A stretch of 64,000 nucleotides of DNA from positions 72,359 to 136,358 of the forward strand of contig SVII01000001.1 of assembly GCA_015069605.1 (NCBI GenBank), read 5' to 3'. Of the stretch, positions 25,168-33,413 are shown in pieces. Source of the stretch: Clostridiales bacterium. GTDB lineage: Bacteria; Bacillota; Clostridia; Christensenellales; Borkfalkiaceae. How positions within the stretch are numbered: the stretch's first letter is position 1; every line of letters starts with the position of its first letter. The notes beneath the pieces were generated by a model. The model saw nothing but the letters and a program-made list of their open reading frames with translations, was not told where the DNA came from and did no database searches. Made by a program: the position numbers and the translations under genes.

Positions 25168-27054
25168 TTACATTTCCTGTTGTGTTTTCAAAGCCTTTTT
25201 ATGCGCTTTGATGTGAGCCATAAAACGTTTTTTGATTTCCTCTTTATTACGACTTCTCTTAAATTCCGCAGACAAAAGGAATCGAATATGCTCGGAAACG
25301 TGTAAATCGTGGTCGTCGTATTCATCCACCTGCATATCCGCTTCCTTCATATCCAAATTCTCCTCACCTGCTTTCGCGATATGTAACGAAGAAATATCCT
25401 TCGCGTTTTCATAGCTACCAAACCCAAACGCTTCCAAAATACGGTTTTTACTTTCCGCCGTCAATTTTCCATCGTCGTTTGTCAATACGCCAGCTTCAAA
25501 CAATCTTAACAGCGTCGCCTTTTTCTCCGCAGGCGTGGACGTTTCTTGCGATTCAAACTGAATATCGTTCACCGACAAATTTTTCGCATTGAAATAATAC
25601 GCCTGCGCACGTTTGTTTTCCCCCGTCAGCGTCATCAATCTCGCCGTTCCCGCAAATTGACGATACAATCGCAAAATCTGTCTGCCAACCTCTTTCATCG
25701 CTCTTTCAATACTGCAAACGGTAGCCGACAATCTCGACTCGTCCTGCGAAAGCAACAACTGTAACCCCGTCGCGCTAGTGACGCGCATTGGACTGGAATT
25801 TTGCGACAACTCGCTAACACCGCTAATCAACGCAAACTCGTTTTCCAACCATTCTTCCTCATCCTTAAACTCGCTGGGTACGTTACCGCAATCGAGCATT
25901 TCAGGCGCTTTTCCACCCTGTCTATACACAAGAATTTTCCCTGGCAACAAACCTTCTTCCGCCAACTCGTCCGTATCCACCGAACCGTCCTCCACCGTCA
26001 ACACCCCCATCGACAAACGATTCAAAAATTCGTGTTTTCTGTTACGAACGGCATTGTACGCACGCTGCACGGGAATCAAACGATCGACAACGCTGCTCGC
26101 AAAAAACGCACCGGGCAAACGCAAGCAATCCTGTTTCACAAAAGGCAACCCTCTCACGCCGCGTTCCTCGTTGATAAAGGGCAACGGCCCGCGATAAAGT
26201 AATTTTCCACCTGCAACAATTTCCAATCTCCCATCAGGATTTTGCGAATCAGGACGAGTATAACGCTCGATTAAAATCTCACTGTCCTTTACCACCGTCG
26301 ATTTCATACCGCCAAACTCCGAAGGCAGCTTCGCCGCCGACGGTTCACTGTACCCAAAAGACGAAGGAATTTCTCTACCGGGCAACGCCACGCCAAATCT
26401 TTCAAAAATATACCCAACCGACACCGCTTGCGCGTGAATAATACTCGTCACCGCTTCCATATCCTCTGCGTTTAAACGATCAGGAAATATCTCAAACGGC
26501 GACACAGCGGTAACCTGAGTTTCTCCCTCATACACAGGCTCACCAGCCTCGTCAACGCATACCTGCCTGCCACCTTTCTCATCCCAAACGATTTTATAAA
26601 AGGCACTGCCGCACGTTTCCGACCAAATCGTAGCCTTGGAAACCGTCTGTGCGAAATCGATACGTTCCAACGCGTATTTCAAAACGCCCGTCGCAAGTTT
26701 CGCCGCTTGCAAATCCCCATCCTCATCGGAAAACGCACGCACTTTGAGTTCGGGTTTCATCTTTTCCAACTTCGCAATTCTAGAATCGATGGTTGGCGCG
26801 ATATGGTTAAACACTCTTCTCGCCTGCCAGTAAAAACGCTTATCCTCCTCTACAATCCCCCCAAACGGAGAAATATCACAATACTGATTTCCGCTGAAAA
26901 AGTTGATATTCAATAACCAACCGTTTTCCACCGCGCGCCTTTCTTCTCTGCGTTGCAAATAATCCTCCGTCACCTCTTTTGCAAGTTTTTCTTCCTCTCT
27001 CTGTTTGGCTTTTTCCTGTTCTTCTCTTGTCATTTTTTCCTCAAAAAGCTCCAT
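25168..27054 (-). CDS. phage portal protein, P22-like
   Basis: A 628-residue protein corresponding to the dodecameric portal at the DNA-entry vertex. The N-terminus resembles the P22-type portal family (RRAVENGWLLNINFFSGNQY, then RVFNHIAPTIDSRIAKLEKMKPELKV). A helical stem region and a C-terminal barrel-like helical tail (HDLHVSEHIRFLLSAEFKRSRNKEEIKKRF) follow. AAAGGAG lies upstream of the ATG. It is 16 bp downstream of the TerS-like gene. A full copy of the dispersed repeat is in frame at 26552-26575, encoding GGRQVCVDE. Reading frame intact. Confidence 0.88.
   Translation of the reverse strand: MELFEEKMTREEQEKAKQREEEKLAKEVTEDYLQRREERRAVENGWLLNINFFSGNQYCDISPFGGIVEEDKRFYWQARRVFNHIAPTIDSRIAKLEKMKPELKVRAFSDEDGDLQAAKLATGVLKYALERIDFAQTVSKATIWSETCGSAFYKIVWDEKGGRQVCVDEAGEPVYEGETQVTAVSPFEIFPDRLNAEDMEAVTSIIHAQAVSVGYIFERFGVALPGREIPSSFGYSEPSAAKLPSEFGGMKSTVVKDSEILIERYTRPDSQNPDGRLEIVAGGKLLYRGPLPFINEERGVRGLPFVKQDCLRLPGAFFASSVVDRLIPVQRAYNAVRNRKHEFLNRLSMGVLTVEDGSVDTDELAEEGLLPGKILVYRQGGKAPEMLDCGNVPSEFKDEEEWLENEFALISGVSELSQNSSPMRVTSATGLQLLLSQDESRLSATVCSIERAMKEVGRQILRLYRQFAGTARLMTLTGENKRAQAYYFNAKNLSVNDIQFESQETSTPAEKKATLLRLFEAGVLTNDDGKLTAESKNRILEAFGFGSYENAKDISSLHIAKAGEENLDMKEADMQVDEYDDHDLHVSEHIRFLLSAEFKRSRNKEEIKKRFMAHIKAHKKALKTQQEM
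26552..26575 (-). repeat. dispersed repeat copy (in portal gene)
   Basis: Minus strand GGTGGCAGGCAGGTATGCGT plus TGAC; in frame as GRQVCVD. Confidence 0.7.
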
Positions 27055-27070
27055 TCCTATCTCCTTTCGC

Positions 27071-27448
27071 CTATTTCTTTTTCGTGCGTTTCACCGCCGC
27101 GCCCGTCTTTGCTTTTACTGTCTTCTTCCGTTCTTCCTTTTCAACGCCTGCCTTACTTTCTTCCAACGCCGCCAGCAGCCTTACGCGTTCTTTTTCAAGT
27201 TCCTCATCCGTCCAAGCCCCGTATTCGTCATTGCCTTCGTTCGCGAGTAGCATCTGCACCGCTTTAAGATCGGGCGGCACGTCCTTTTTCGTCTTTTTAC
27301 GCTTCGTCAGCTTCAATTCCCCATCCACTTCCGCGTATTCTTCCGTGACTTCCGCCACCTGATACCCAAGCGCCACTTTCAAGAGCGCGTCGTTGATTTT
27401 TTCATCCGTCTTCTCTTTCTTTTTTTCGTTTCTTTTTTTCTCGGCCAT
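27071..27448 (-). CDS. terminase small subunit-like protein
   Basis: A 125-residue, very basic protein. The core LLKVALGYQVAEVTEEYAEVDGELKLTKRKKTKKDVPPDLKAVQMLLAN resembles the central part of small terminase subunits of clostridial phages (ALGY...KHVPPD...IFLLKNR). The usual N-terminal helix-turn-helix of TerS is missing and replaced by a Lys/Glu-rich start; the C-terminus is Lys-rich. It follows TerL, whereas TerS normally precedes it. It could recognise DNA for packaging, or be a degenerated partner. GAGGTG lies upstream. The name is tentative. Confidence 0.5.
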   Translation of the reverse strand: MAEKKRNEKKKEKTDEKINDALLKVALGYQVAEVTEEYAEVDGELKLTKRKKTKKDVPPDLKAVQMLLANEGNDEYGAWTDEELEKERVRLLAALEESKAGVEKEERKKTVKAKTGAAVKRTKKK

Positions 27449-27477
27449 GCCTCTTCTTCACCTCTCTCTTTTTTCAC

Positions 27478-27504
27478 TCAACGCATACCTACCCCCTTCC
27501 TTTG
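27478..27504 (-). repeat. dispersed repeat copy (terminase/TerS-like gap)
   Basis: Minus strand AAAGGAAGGGGGTAGGTATG then CGTTGA; shares its left part with the prfB/tsaD copy. Confidence 0.7.
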
Positions 27505-27522
27505 AAATAGTTACCCGAAAAT

Positions 27523-28959
27523 TCAGAATTTGATGTTGCCTTGTTTTAACCTTCTTAAACGTTTCTCTTTATCCCGCTGAATTTCCGATTTTGCGCCACT
27601 GCCAAGCGAGCCTTTCGGTCTTGTCATTAAATAATACCGCATCTCATCCAAACTGTGATCATCCGCCTTTCGCGGCGCGTCGCCGCTGCCCCAATAATAT
27701 CCTTTCAACTCCCGAATTAGGTTTACACAACTTTTGAAAATGTAAATATTCGGCAAACCGTTTTTTTGGTTTAAGTAACTCTTGACTCGCGATATACCCG
27801 AAAACAAATCCTTTTCCACGTCGGGATTGACCAAAATCCCCCGTTCGTAAAACAACTCCACAACACTCTTCACACCCGAAAGTGTCCGCTGCTTCGCCGC
27901 GCTGTCAATCAAAGCGCAAATCCTTCCCCTCGAATCCGTTTTCCAACGCAACCTCTCGCAAATCCGCTTAATTGCGTCCGCATGGTAATCAATGTCCCTT
28001 CCTGCCTCAAAGTGTTCATAGACCACGTACACGTTATCGTCAAAATCCACCGCGTACCAATGCGCCGACAAGGGATTGTTCAGTCCTGGGTCAATGGAAA
28101 TGGTATCCTGCCATTCCATAGGTACGTCAAACGGCTCAATCACGTGTATTCCCTCGTCAAATTCCGGATATACCAACCCCTCTGCCGCCGACGCAAACCT
28201 ACCGTATCGCCGAGCCTGCAACGTCCGCTCGTCCATACTGCCCTCCAAGAGCAAAATTTCCTTTTCGTCCAGATAGGGATTATCACTCCATTCCACGAAC
28301 TCATACCACACTTCAGGGTCATTCCGTCTATTGATAAAAATCTCGTTATACACAAACGTCAACCCTTTCAGCGGCGTCATCGTTCCAAACACGTCTCCGC
28401 GCCTATCCATAACACGCATACGGCATTCCCGATAAATATCCTCAGGCGGTTCTTCGTCAAACCACACAAAATCCAACGACGCGCCCTGAAATTTTTCTCG
28501 CCCTTGATCGCAACTTTTAAATCCAATCACCGAGCTCCCACCCAAAGCATTTTTCACACGGATAAAATCAATAATCCCGCTTTCAGGAGAATCCTTTCTA
28601 CCGCTGAGCATCACAATTTCCTCAATCCAATCCCGACGTAAATACCGCAAAATCTTCTTTTGTGCCACGTCGCGCTGTACCTGCAAGGATAGCGATACCA
28701 CCCAGCCACACACGTCTTGCCGATTTTCACGGTACGGATGAATCCCACGAGCCATATACACACACTCCACCGCGCCGCATTCCGTTTTCCCCGAACGGTT
28801 TCCGCCGAATACCCAACGGTTACGCTTTGGACATTTATGAAACGCCAACTGTTTTTCGTGTTTGACTTCGCCCGTGTTGTACGCCGCCAAATGATCGTTT
28901 TCTCTTCTACGCCGCAGTTCCGTTTCGATTTTATATAACTTTTCTACAATTTCTCTCAT
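27523..28959 (-). CDS. phage terminase large subunit
   Basis: The packaging motor: an ATPase that pumps DNA into heads plus a nuclease that cuts the concatemer. In 478 residues the Walker A GGNRSGKTE is at about 52, Walker B FVWFDEEPP at about 164, the coupling motif GTMTPLKG follows, and the RNase H-like nuclease has SIDPGLNNP (about 290), IDSA and the final DDHSLDEMRYYL. All catalytic acidic positions appear present, so the motor could work. GGGAG is 13 bases before the ATG, a long spacing. It is the first of the contiguous minus-strand head genes. Confidence 0.92.
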   Translation of the reverse strand: MREIVEKLYKIETELRRRRENDHLAAYNTGEVKHEKQLAFHKCPKRNRWVFGGNRSGKTECGAVECVYMARGIHPYRENRQDVCGWVVSLSLQVQRDVAQKKILRYLRRDWIEEIVMLSGRKDSPESGIIDFIRVKNALGGSSVIGFKSCDQGREKFQGASLDFVWFDEEPPEDIYRECRMRVMDRRGDVFGTMTPLKGLTFVYNEIFINRRNDPEVWYEFVEWSDNPYLDEKEILLLEGSMDERTLQARRYGRFASAAEGLVYPEFDEGIHVIEPFDVPMEWQDTISIDPGLNNPLSAHWYAVDFDDNVYVVYEHFEAGRDIDYHADAIKRICERLRWKTDSRGRICALIDSAAKQRTLSGVKSVVELFYERGILVNPDVEKDLFSGISRVKSYLNQKNGLPNIYIFKSCVNLIRELKGYYWGSGDAPRKADDHSLDEMRYYLMTRPKGSLGSGAKSEIQRDKEKRLRRLKQGNIKF

Positions 28960-29118
28960 AAAATTTTAAAATCTCCCACAACACGTCCCCACAACTTCTT
29001 TATAATAGCTTATGTCGCTTTCATCAGCGCCCGCCGTTGCCAAATGCAACAACACACAACGAATACCACAAAAAACTTAGGCAACCACCTTTGACCTCTT
29101 TTCTTAAAGAATTACGCT

Positions 29119-29871
29119 ATGAAAAATTTCAAACTCACTCTTTTTACGTTTATACAAATCCTATTACTGTTGCTTTTGTGCGCACGCCCAACCGCTCTTT
29201 CCAACGCTTTCGACGTTCGATTTGCGCTCGCGGACACTGTTACCGCACAACCGACCGCAGGTTCGTACGCCTGTATTCTTTCGGATACGACGTATTTCTA
29301 TTCCGCGCCCGATCTTCGTCGCGGCGTGTTCGTCCTACCCAAAACCTACTACGTCAAACTGCTTTCCTACGACAGCGATTTTTGCAAGATCGAATACCTC
29401 TACGACGATAACGATTGCCGTAAACTCATCGGCTACGCCCAAACGGATAAACTCACGTTCGTGGATTATATCCCAAACCGCCCGTACTTGTACTACCTTT
29501 TCGACGTACAATATTACATAGACGATACCGCACCGAGCGACTCTTCCTTTTTAAACCAGCTCACCGTCACCTGCGTGTATTACGGCGATTATAAAATCGG
29601 TTCAGAAACCTATTGTTACGTTTTGCGCGGCGAGTCTTTCGGCTATATTCCAAAACCCTCAACCCTTATCTACGAAGAAAACACGGAATACGCCGACCGT
29701 TTCCTATCCACCCTTCCCGACACGCCCACGCAATCCACGCCTTTAGAAGAAGAAAAAAGTTCCTCTCCTGCGCAGATTGCCATTCTCATTACGCTGTGCC
29801 TGCTTGTCCCCATTCTCGCCGCGCTCATCTTAAAACCGCCCCACCGTCCCCCTTACGAAACCAACGAATAG
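29119..29871 (+). CDS. secreted or membrane-anchored protein with SH3-like domain
   Basis: A 250-residue exported protein: signal peptide to about residue 37 (FIQILLLLLLCA...ALA), an SH3b-like beta domain at about 48-105 (CILSDTTYFYSAPDLRRGVFVLPKTYYVKLLSY...CKIEYL), a second beta-rich part, a Ser/Pro/Glu linker and a C-terminal membrane span (about 215-238) with a short positive tail. The architecture mirrors the end of the large propeller protein at 30730. It runs against the phage-head genes, starting 160 bp from the terminase start and ending 1 bp from the convergent gene at 29873. A TATAAT at 29001-29006 may belong to its promoter, but no -35 is evident. Function unknown. Confidence 0.75.
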   Translation: MKNFKLTLFTFIQILLLLLLCARPTALSNAFDVRFALADTVTAQPTAGSYACILSDTTYFYSAPDLRRGVFVLPKTYYVKLLSYDSDFCKIEYLYDDNDCRKLIGYAQTDKLTFVDYIPNRPYLYYLFDVQYYIDDTAPSDSSFLNQLTVTCVYYGDYKIGSETYCYVLRGESFGYIPKPSTLIYEENTEYADRFLSTLPDTPTQSTPLEEEKSSSPAQIAILITLCLLVPILAALILKPPHRPPYETNE

Positions 29872-29872
29872 C

Positions 29873-30388
29873 TCAGCGTATCCAACGCCGCTCGTCCTGC
29901 GACACCTTTCGATCCTTCCCCTCGTGAACAAACGTATGTATCTTTGCAAAAATCTCCAAAGTGGCGTAATCACGTAAATAGATATCCTCAGTAATCCCCG
30001 CGCTTTTCAGCATAGCCCCTACTTTTTCGGACAATCGTTGCTGACGTCGAAAATACGCACGCTCTCCTCTCGCGGAATCCACCAAAGGATTTTTCTCCGA
30101 AGTAAACCGAAATTTCTTAATCTTTCGCTTTTTTCCAAAATATCGAATGGAAACCAACGTCCTCTCCACGTCGTCCAACCTTGCCAATACCTCTTCAATT
30201 TTCCCTTTCAGCCATTCCAGCTTTCGTTTACGGAGAATTTCCTCCGCCAGATATTCCGCCAACTTTTCCGTCGAAAGCGAACTGTCATACGATAACAACG
30301 CCTTATTTTTAATATGTTCCGCGTAATCCTCGCCAACCGTTTTCAACATCGGATACGCATACAGCACCACTTTTGTATAATTCTCCAA
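29873..30388 (-). CDS. hypothetical protein, possible phage late-gene regulator
   Basis: A 171-residue helical protein starting with TTG at 30388 behind GGGAGG. It has no membrane span. The middle (LAEYLAEEILRKRKLEWLKGKIEEVLARLDDVERTLVSIRYFGKK) resembles the helical layout of ArpU/sigma-like late regulators encoded just before terminases, and the C-terminus has a conserved-looking ERAYFRRQQRLSEKVGAML stretch. It lies on the same strand as the head genes but is separated from them by the opposite-strand secreted-protein gene. The role is a guess from position; I do not recognise the family. Confidence 0.6.
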   Translation of the reverse strand: MENYTKVVLYAYPMLKTVGEDYAEHIKNKALLSYDSSLSTEKLAEYLAEEILRKRKLEWLKGKIEEVLARLDDVERTLVSIRYFGKKRKIKKFRFTSEKNPLVDSARGERAYFRRQQRLSEKVGAMLKSAGITEDIYLRDYATLEIFAKIHTFVHEGKDRKVSQDERRWIR

Positions 30389-30496
30389 AAAAACTCACCT
30401 CCCGATCGCCACACTGCTTGCCGAAGCGACGCGCTTATTATTACATTAGCTCCCATTTTTTGCAAGAGATTTATGCCAACTTTTTGTGAAAATACA

Positions 30497-30510
30497 CGAA
30501 CATTTGTTCG
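30497..30510. promoter_or_regulatory. LexA/DinR SOS box
   Basis: CGAACATTTGTTCG: both CGAAC/GTTCG arms of the Bacillus-type LexA operator are perfect. It lies about 110 bp upstream of the first minus-strand phage-type gene and 220 bp upstream of the propeller gene. Confidence 0.7.
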
Positions 30511-30615
30511 CTTTTTATATGTTTTTATGTTTTAATTATGACATATGTATGCCTATATAAAAACAATCGACAAAAATCGACTTTTTTCGCATTTTTGAGC
30601 CAAAAAATACATATA

Positions 30616-30634
30616 GGCTTGACGTAGTCAAGCC
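30616..30634. other. perfect 8-bp hairpin
   Basis: GGCTTGAC-GTA-GTCAAGCC, no T-run on either side, so not a standard terminator. Function unknown; could be a protein-binding or RNA structure. Confidence 0.5.
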
Positions 30635-30692
30635 GCGTTCAAAAAGAGAAGAAAAACCTTTTCAAGTCAAGCGAAAAATTTCACCGAAAACA

Positions 30693-30721
30693 TTGCTTTT
30701 TTCTTAAAAAGGTGTTATAAT
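30693..30721 (+). promoter_or_regulatory. promoter for propeller/SH3 protein
   Basis: TTGCTT, 17-bp spacer, TATAAT with extended TGT. The -10 ends 8 bases before the ATG, which would leave almost no leader. Confidence 0.65.
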
Positions 30722-30729
30722 AAAAACGT

Positions 30730-33186
30730 ATGAGAAAAATTGCGAGAACAATTTTATTCCTTTGTCTTGCCACCGCGTTCGTTATGCCGAAAAGCGCGGG
30801 TTTTTGCGTACAAGAAAAAAACGCCCAAGCGGACGGCGCAAAACATTCTTTCACGGCGCAAACGGACAATGAAAAAACGGAACTTGTTTCCCCCTCGTCC
30901 TATCGTCAGTATTTGTCGTTGAACGATCCGTCTGACGTAGCGGTTTCAGAGGATTACACGGCAATCGCAGACGGAAACATAATCTACGTATATGACGAAG
31001 CGGAAGAAACGTATTTGCAATACGAACACGACAAAAACGCCGAAAGTTCGTATAACAAAGTGACAAAATTGCAATTCGACGCCACGGGAAATTTGTATTT
31101 CCTCGACGCATCCACGCATTTGTACGTACTCGATCCCACTACTGTGGACGAAGACGGTGAGGCTGCGGACACACAATTTACTTGCAGTACGTTTGCTATT
31201 CATGACGAAACGTTGTATTTCACCAACGTCACAACGCAAACTCCGCTTTCCAAAGTCGCCCTCTCCTCTCCCGACATCAGCAAAGCAACGACGCTGGTGG
31301 ATAAATTATCTTCCAAACCGACGATTACGTTTTGGGAAGACGAGCTGTACTATACGGACGGCGGAAAATATTTGAATAAAATCAATCCCTATGACGAAAA
31401 GCCCACACCCGTATTTCTCGCGGCATTCCCTGCCGAAATCGTGTCTATGACTATGTACGGCGGCAGCTTTTTCGCCTCGGATATCGACGGCAACTTTTTC
31501 GCTTATAATTTATCCGAATTGACGGAAACGGCGTCGGCGGACAAACTCATCCCCACGCATTTTTCCTCAGGCGGATATTCTTCCCTTTCCAAGTTCGGAA
31601 ACGAAATCTATGCCGTAAAAAATCATACGATTAAACAATACTCTATCGACGCCGTAGCTTTTACCGATTTTGAAATCGGCAACGCGTCGGATGCCATCAA
31701 CCGTTTAGACGGAGCGACGGACGTTTGCCTTTCAGGGCATAAACTGTTTATTGCAGATGAAAACAACGCTCGAATTTCTGTGTACGACACCACTACGCAA
31801 ACGTTTGATGCGCCCATTTCCACAACCATGTCCCCTGCGTTTATGACCTCGGACGGTGCAACGTTGCTTTTGGGTAACGAAGCCGCCGTCGCTTTATACG
31901 ACCTGTCCGCAGAAAATTACGGCAACGAACTGTTGACGGAAAAACATTTCAGCGGCGACGTGGCAGGCGCGGCTTGCGTGTACGGAACGTATTATATCCT
32001 CACCGAGCGCGGCTATTTTTATCAACTGACAAACGCCGAGGGAACGAGTGAATGGACGATTACGCAAACGCAAAAATCCTTGACGAAAACTCCTCGGTTA
32101 TTGACGTCAGATGCTTACGGGAATTTGTACGTAGCGTTCGATAACAACTCCGTATTTTGTTACAGCGAAGAAGAATTTATGATGCCTGCGGCAACGGGAA
32201 AGGAAATTTTAGAAACTCTGCCCGCGCAAACAAAAAAATTGGCGGTAGATTACCGCGGTAATTTGTACGCATTTGCGGAAAACGCTTTGCATAAATTCAC
32301 AAAAGCCGAAAACGGCGACCACGTAGAAAATACAAGCTATTCTTTGGACGGCGAATACGTGTACCAAACGCAAGCGATTGCAAAATCTTTCGCTTTCGGC
32401 ATCGAAGAAAACGCAACCTACGTGTTATACGAAGGCAATTATTTAATCAAGAGCGCAGCGCTTGAGCTTCCCACAGTAAAAAACATCCCTGTCAACAGCG
32501 CAGACGAATACATTTTCAGCGCGGAAAGCGCGGAATTTTCCGTTGTCAAAACCAAGCCCAACGCTCTGATTGTGGAATTTGACATCAACGCCTTGCAGGG
32601 CGCAACCGAATTCCCTTATCTCGCTTTTGAACGTAGTGAAACGCCGAAAACGGCTTTGCAGATTGGACAAACGGACGAATACAACATTCTCGCCGTGTTT
32701 GACGAAACGAAGAAACAATACTCCACCTATCTTGTCGAAACGGAGTATTGTGAAAGCTATCCTGATGAAGAATACCGCACGCAGTACGCGGAAGAAAATC
32801 GCGTAGCGGCGTATCTTATTAACGATATTCCCTTGTACAAATTCCCCTATTTAACTTCCCTTTTGACCGTTTGCAATATGCCGCGCGGAACGGAAGTGAC
32901 GTTGCTTGGAGAGATTGATAAACTTGACCACGCCTATTATCAAGTCGCCTATACAGACGAGAATGGGGAAATCAAAACGGGGTACATTCCCAAAGTCTAT
33001 GTAACGCTTTTCAACGGCGAACCGCAACCCGAAACCATTGTTTTGGGTGAAACGGAAAGCGACCACGATGCCTTGTGGCGTTGTGCATATATTTTACTTG
33101 GGTTAGGCGCAATTTGTATTTTAGTCGATTATCTATTGCTTCGAAAACCCAAAAACGACGACGATAACAACGCCCCCACCGCTTAA
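30730..33186 (+). CDS. secreted beta-propeller protein with C-terminal SH3 domain and membrane anchor
   Basis: An 818-residue exported protein. Signal peptide to about residue 26 (MRKIARTILFLCLATAFVMP). About 550 residues of NHL/WD-like strands follow (DATGNLYFLD, YGNLYVAFDN, YRGNLYAFAE recur), consistent with one or two propellers. An SH3-like domain lies at about 695-755 (DIPLYKFPYLTSLLTVCNMPRGTEVTLLGEI...GYIPKVYV), and a final membrane span with a positively charged tail anchors it (about 785-805). It therefore sits outside the cell facing the wall. The promoter is so close that the mRNA may be leaderless. A partner of the shorter SH3 protein at 29119 by architecture. Ligand unknown. Confidence 0.8.
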   Translation: MRKIARTILFLCLATAFVMPKSAGFCVQEKNAQADGAKHSFTAQTDNEKTELVSPSSYRQYLSLNDPSDVAVSEDYTAIADGNIIYVYDEAEETYLQYEHDKNAESSYNKVTKLQFDATGNLYFLDASTHLYVLDPTTVDEDGEAADTQFTCSTFAIHDETLYFTNVTTQTPLSKVALSSPDISKATTLVDKLSSKPTITFWEDELYYTDGGKYLNKINPYDEKPTPVFLAAFPAEIVSMTMYGGSFFASDIDGNFFAYNLSELTETASADKLIPTHFSSGGYSSLSKFGNEIYAVKNHTIKQYSIDAVAFTDFEIGNASDAINRLDGATDVCLSGHKLFIADENNARISVYDTTTQTFDAPISTTMSPAFMTSDGATLLLGNEAAVALYDLSAENYGNELLTEKHFSGDVAGAACVYGTYYILTERGYFYQLTNAEGTSEWTITQTQKSLTKTPRLLTSDAYGNLYVAFDNNSVFCYSEEEFMMPAATGKEILETLPAQTKKLAVDYRGNLYAFAENALHKFTKAENGDHVENTSYSLDGEYVYQTQAIAKSFAFGIEENATYVLYEGNYLIKSAALELPTVKNIPVNSADEYIFSAESAEFSVVKTKPNALIVEFDINALQGATEFPYLAFERSETPKTALQIGQTDEYNILAVFDETKKQYSTYLVETEYCESYPDEEYRTQYAEENRVAAYLINDIPLYKFPYLTSLLTVCNMPRGTEVTLLGEIDKLDHAYYQVAYTDENGEIKTGYIPKVYVTLFNGEPQPETIVLGETESDHDALWRCAYILLGLGAICILVDYLLLRKPKNDDDNNAPTA

Positions 33187-33248
33187 AATATGCGTTGGGC
33201 GTAACCGTCCATGAAGAAAAACGATAAAATGAAAGGAGGAACGATTGT

Positions 33249-33335
33249 ATGTCTGATTATCACCCAAGCGTAGACCCGCTAAGTCGGATGTTTGTCACCG
33301 ACCGTTCTTCCCACGCTTTTTTCACGGAAGAATGA
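33249..33335 (+). CDS. 28-codon small ORF upstream of mgtE, candidate leader peptide
   Basis: Too short for the ORF track. It encodes MSDYHPSVDPLSRMFVTDRS plus eight residues and has a full AAAGGAGG site 9 bases upstream, better than many real genes here. It ends 78 bp before mgtE. The start is rich in Asp and Pro (D3, P6, D9, P10). Translation of an Asp/Pro-rich leader senses magnesium in the enterobacterial mgtL-mgtA system; similarity to that is only by analogy. I see no terminator between it and mgtE. It may be cotranscribed with the propeller gene, whose stop is 62 bp upstream. Confidence 0.5.
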   Translation: MSDYHPSVDPLSRMFVTDRSSHAFFTEE

Positions 33336-33413
33336 TCGTTGCTTGATCCCACCTTCGAGGATACGCTACCCTTAAATTTTTTTCTATTTATAAAATTTCG
33401 GAGGTAGAGTATT

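Larger units (their letters stand above)
30389..30729. other. 341-bp divergent intergenic region
   Basis: No gene. It holds a perfect LexA box (30497-30510), a possible minus promoter (TTGCAA at 30460-30465, AATAAT at 30437-30442), an inverted pair GCCTATAT/ATATAGGC (about 30551 and 30612), a perfect 8-bp hairpin at 30616-30634, and the plus promoter of the propeller gene at 30693-30721. Confidence 0.6.

Noticed and set aside
33187-33413. M-box magnesium riboswitch before mgtE
   Set aside because: A short GATACGCTACCC stretch looks like part of the motif, but the other conserved blocks and a terminator are missing.
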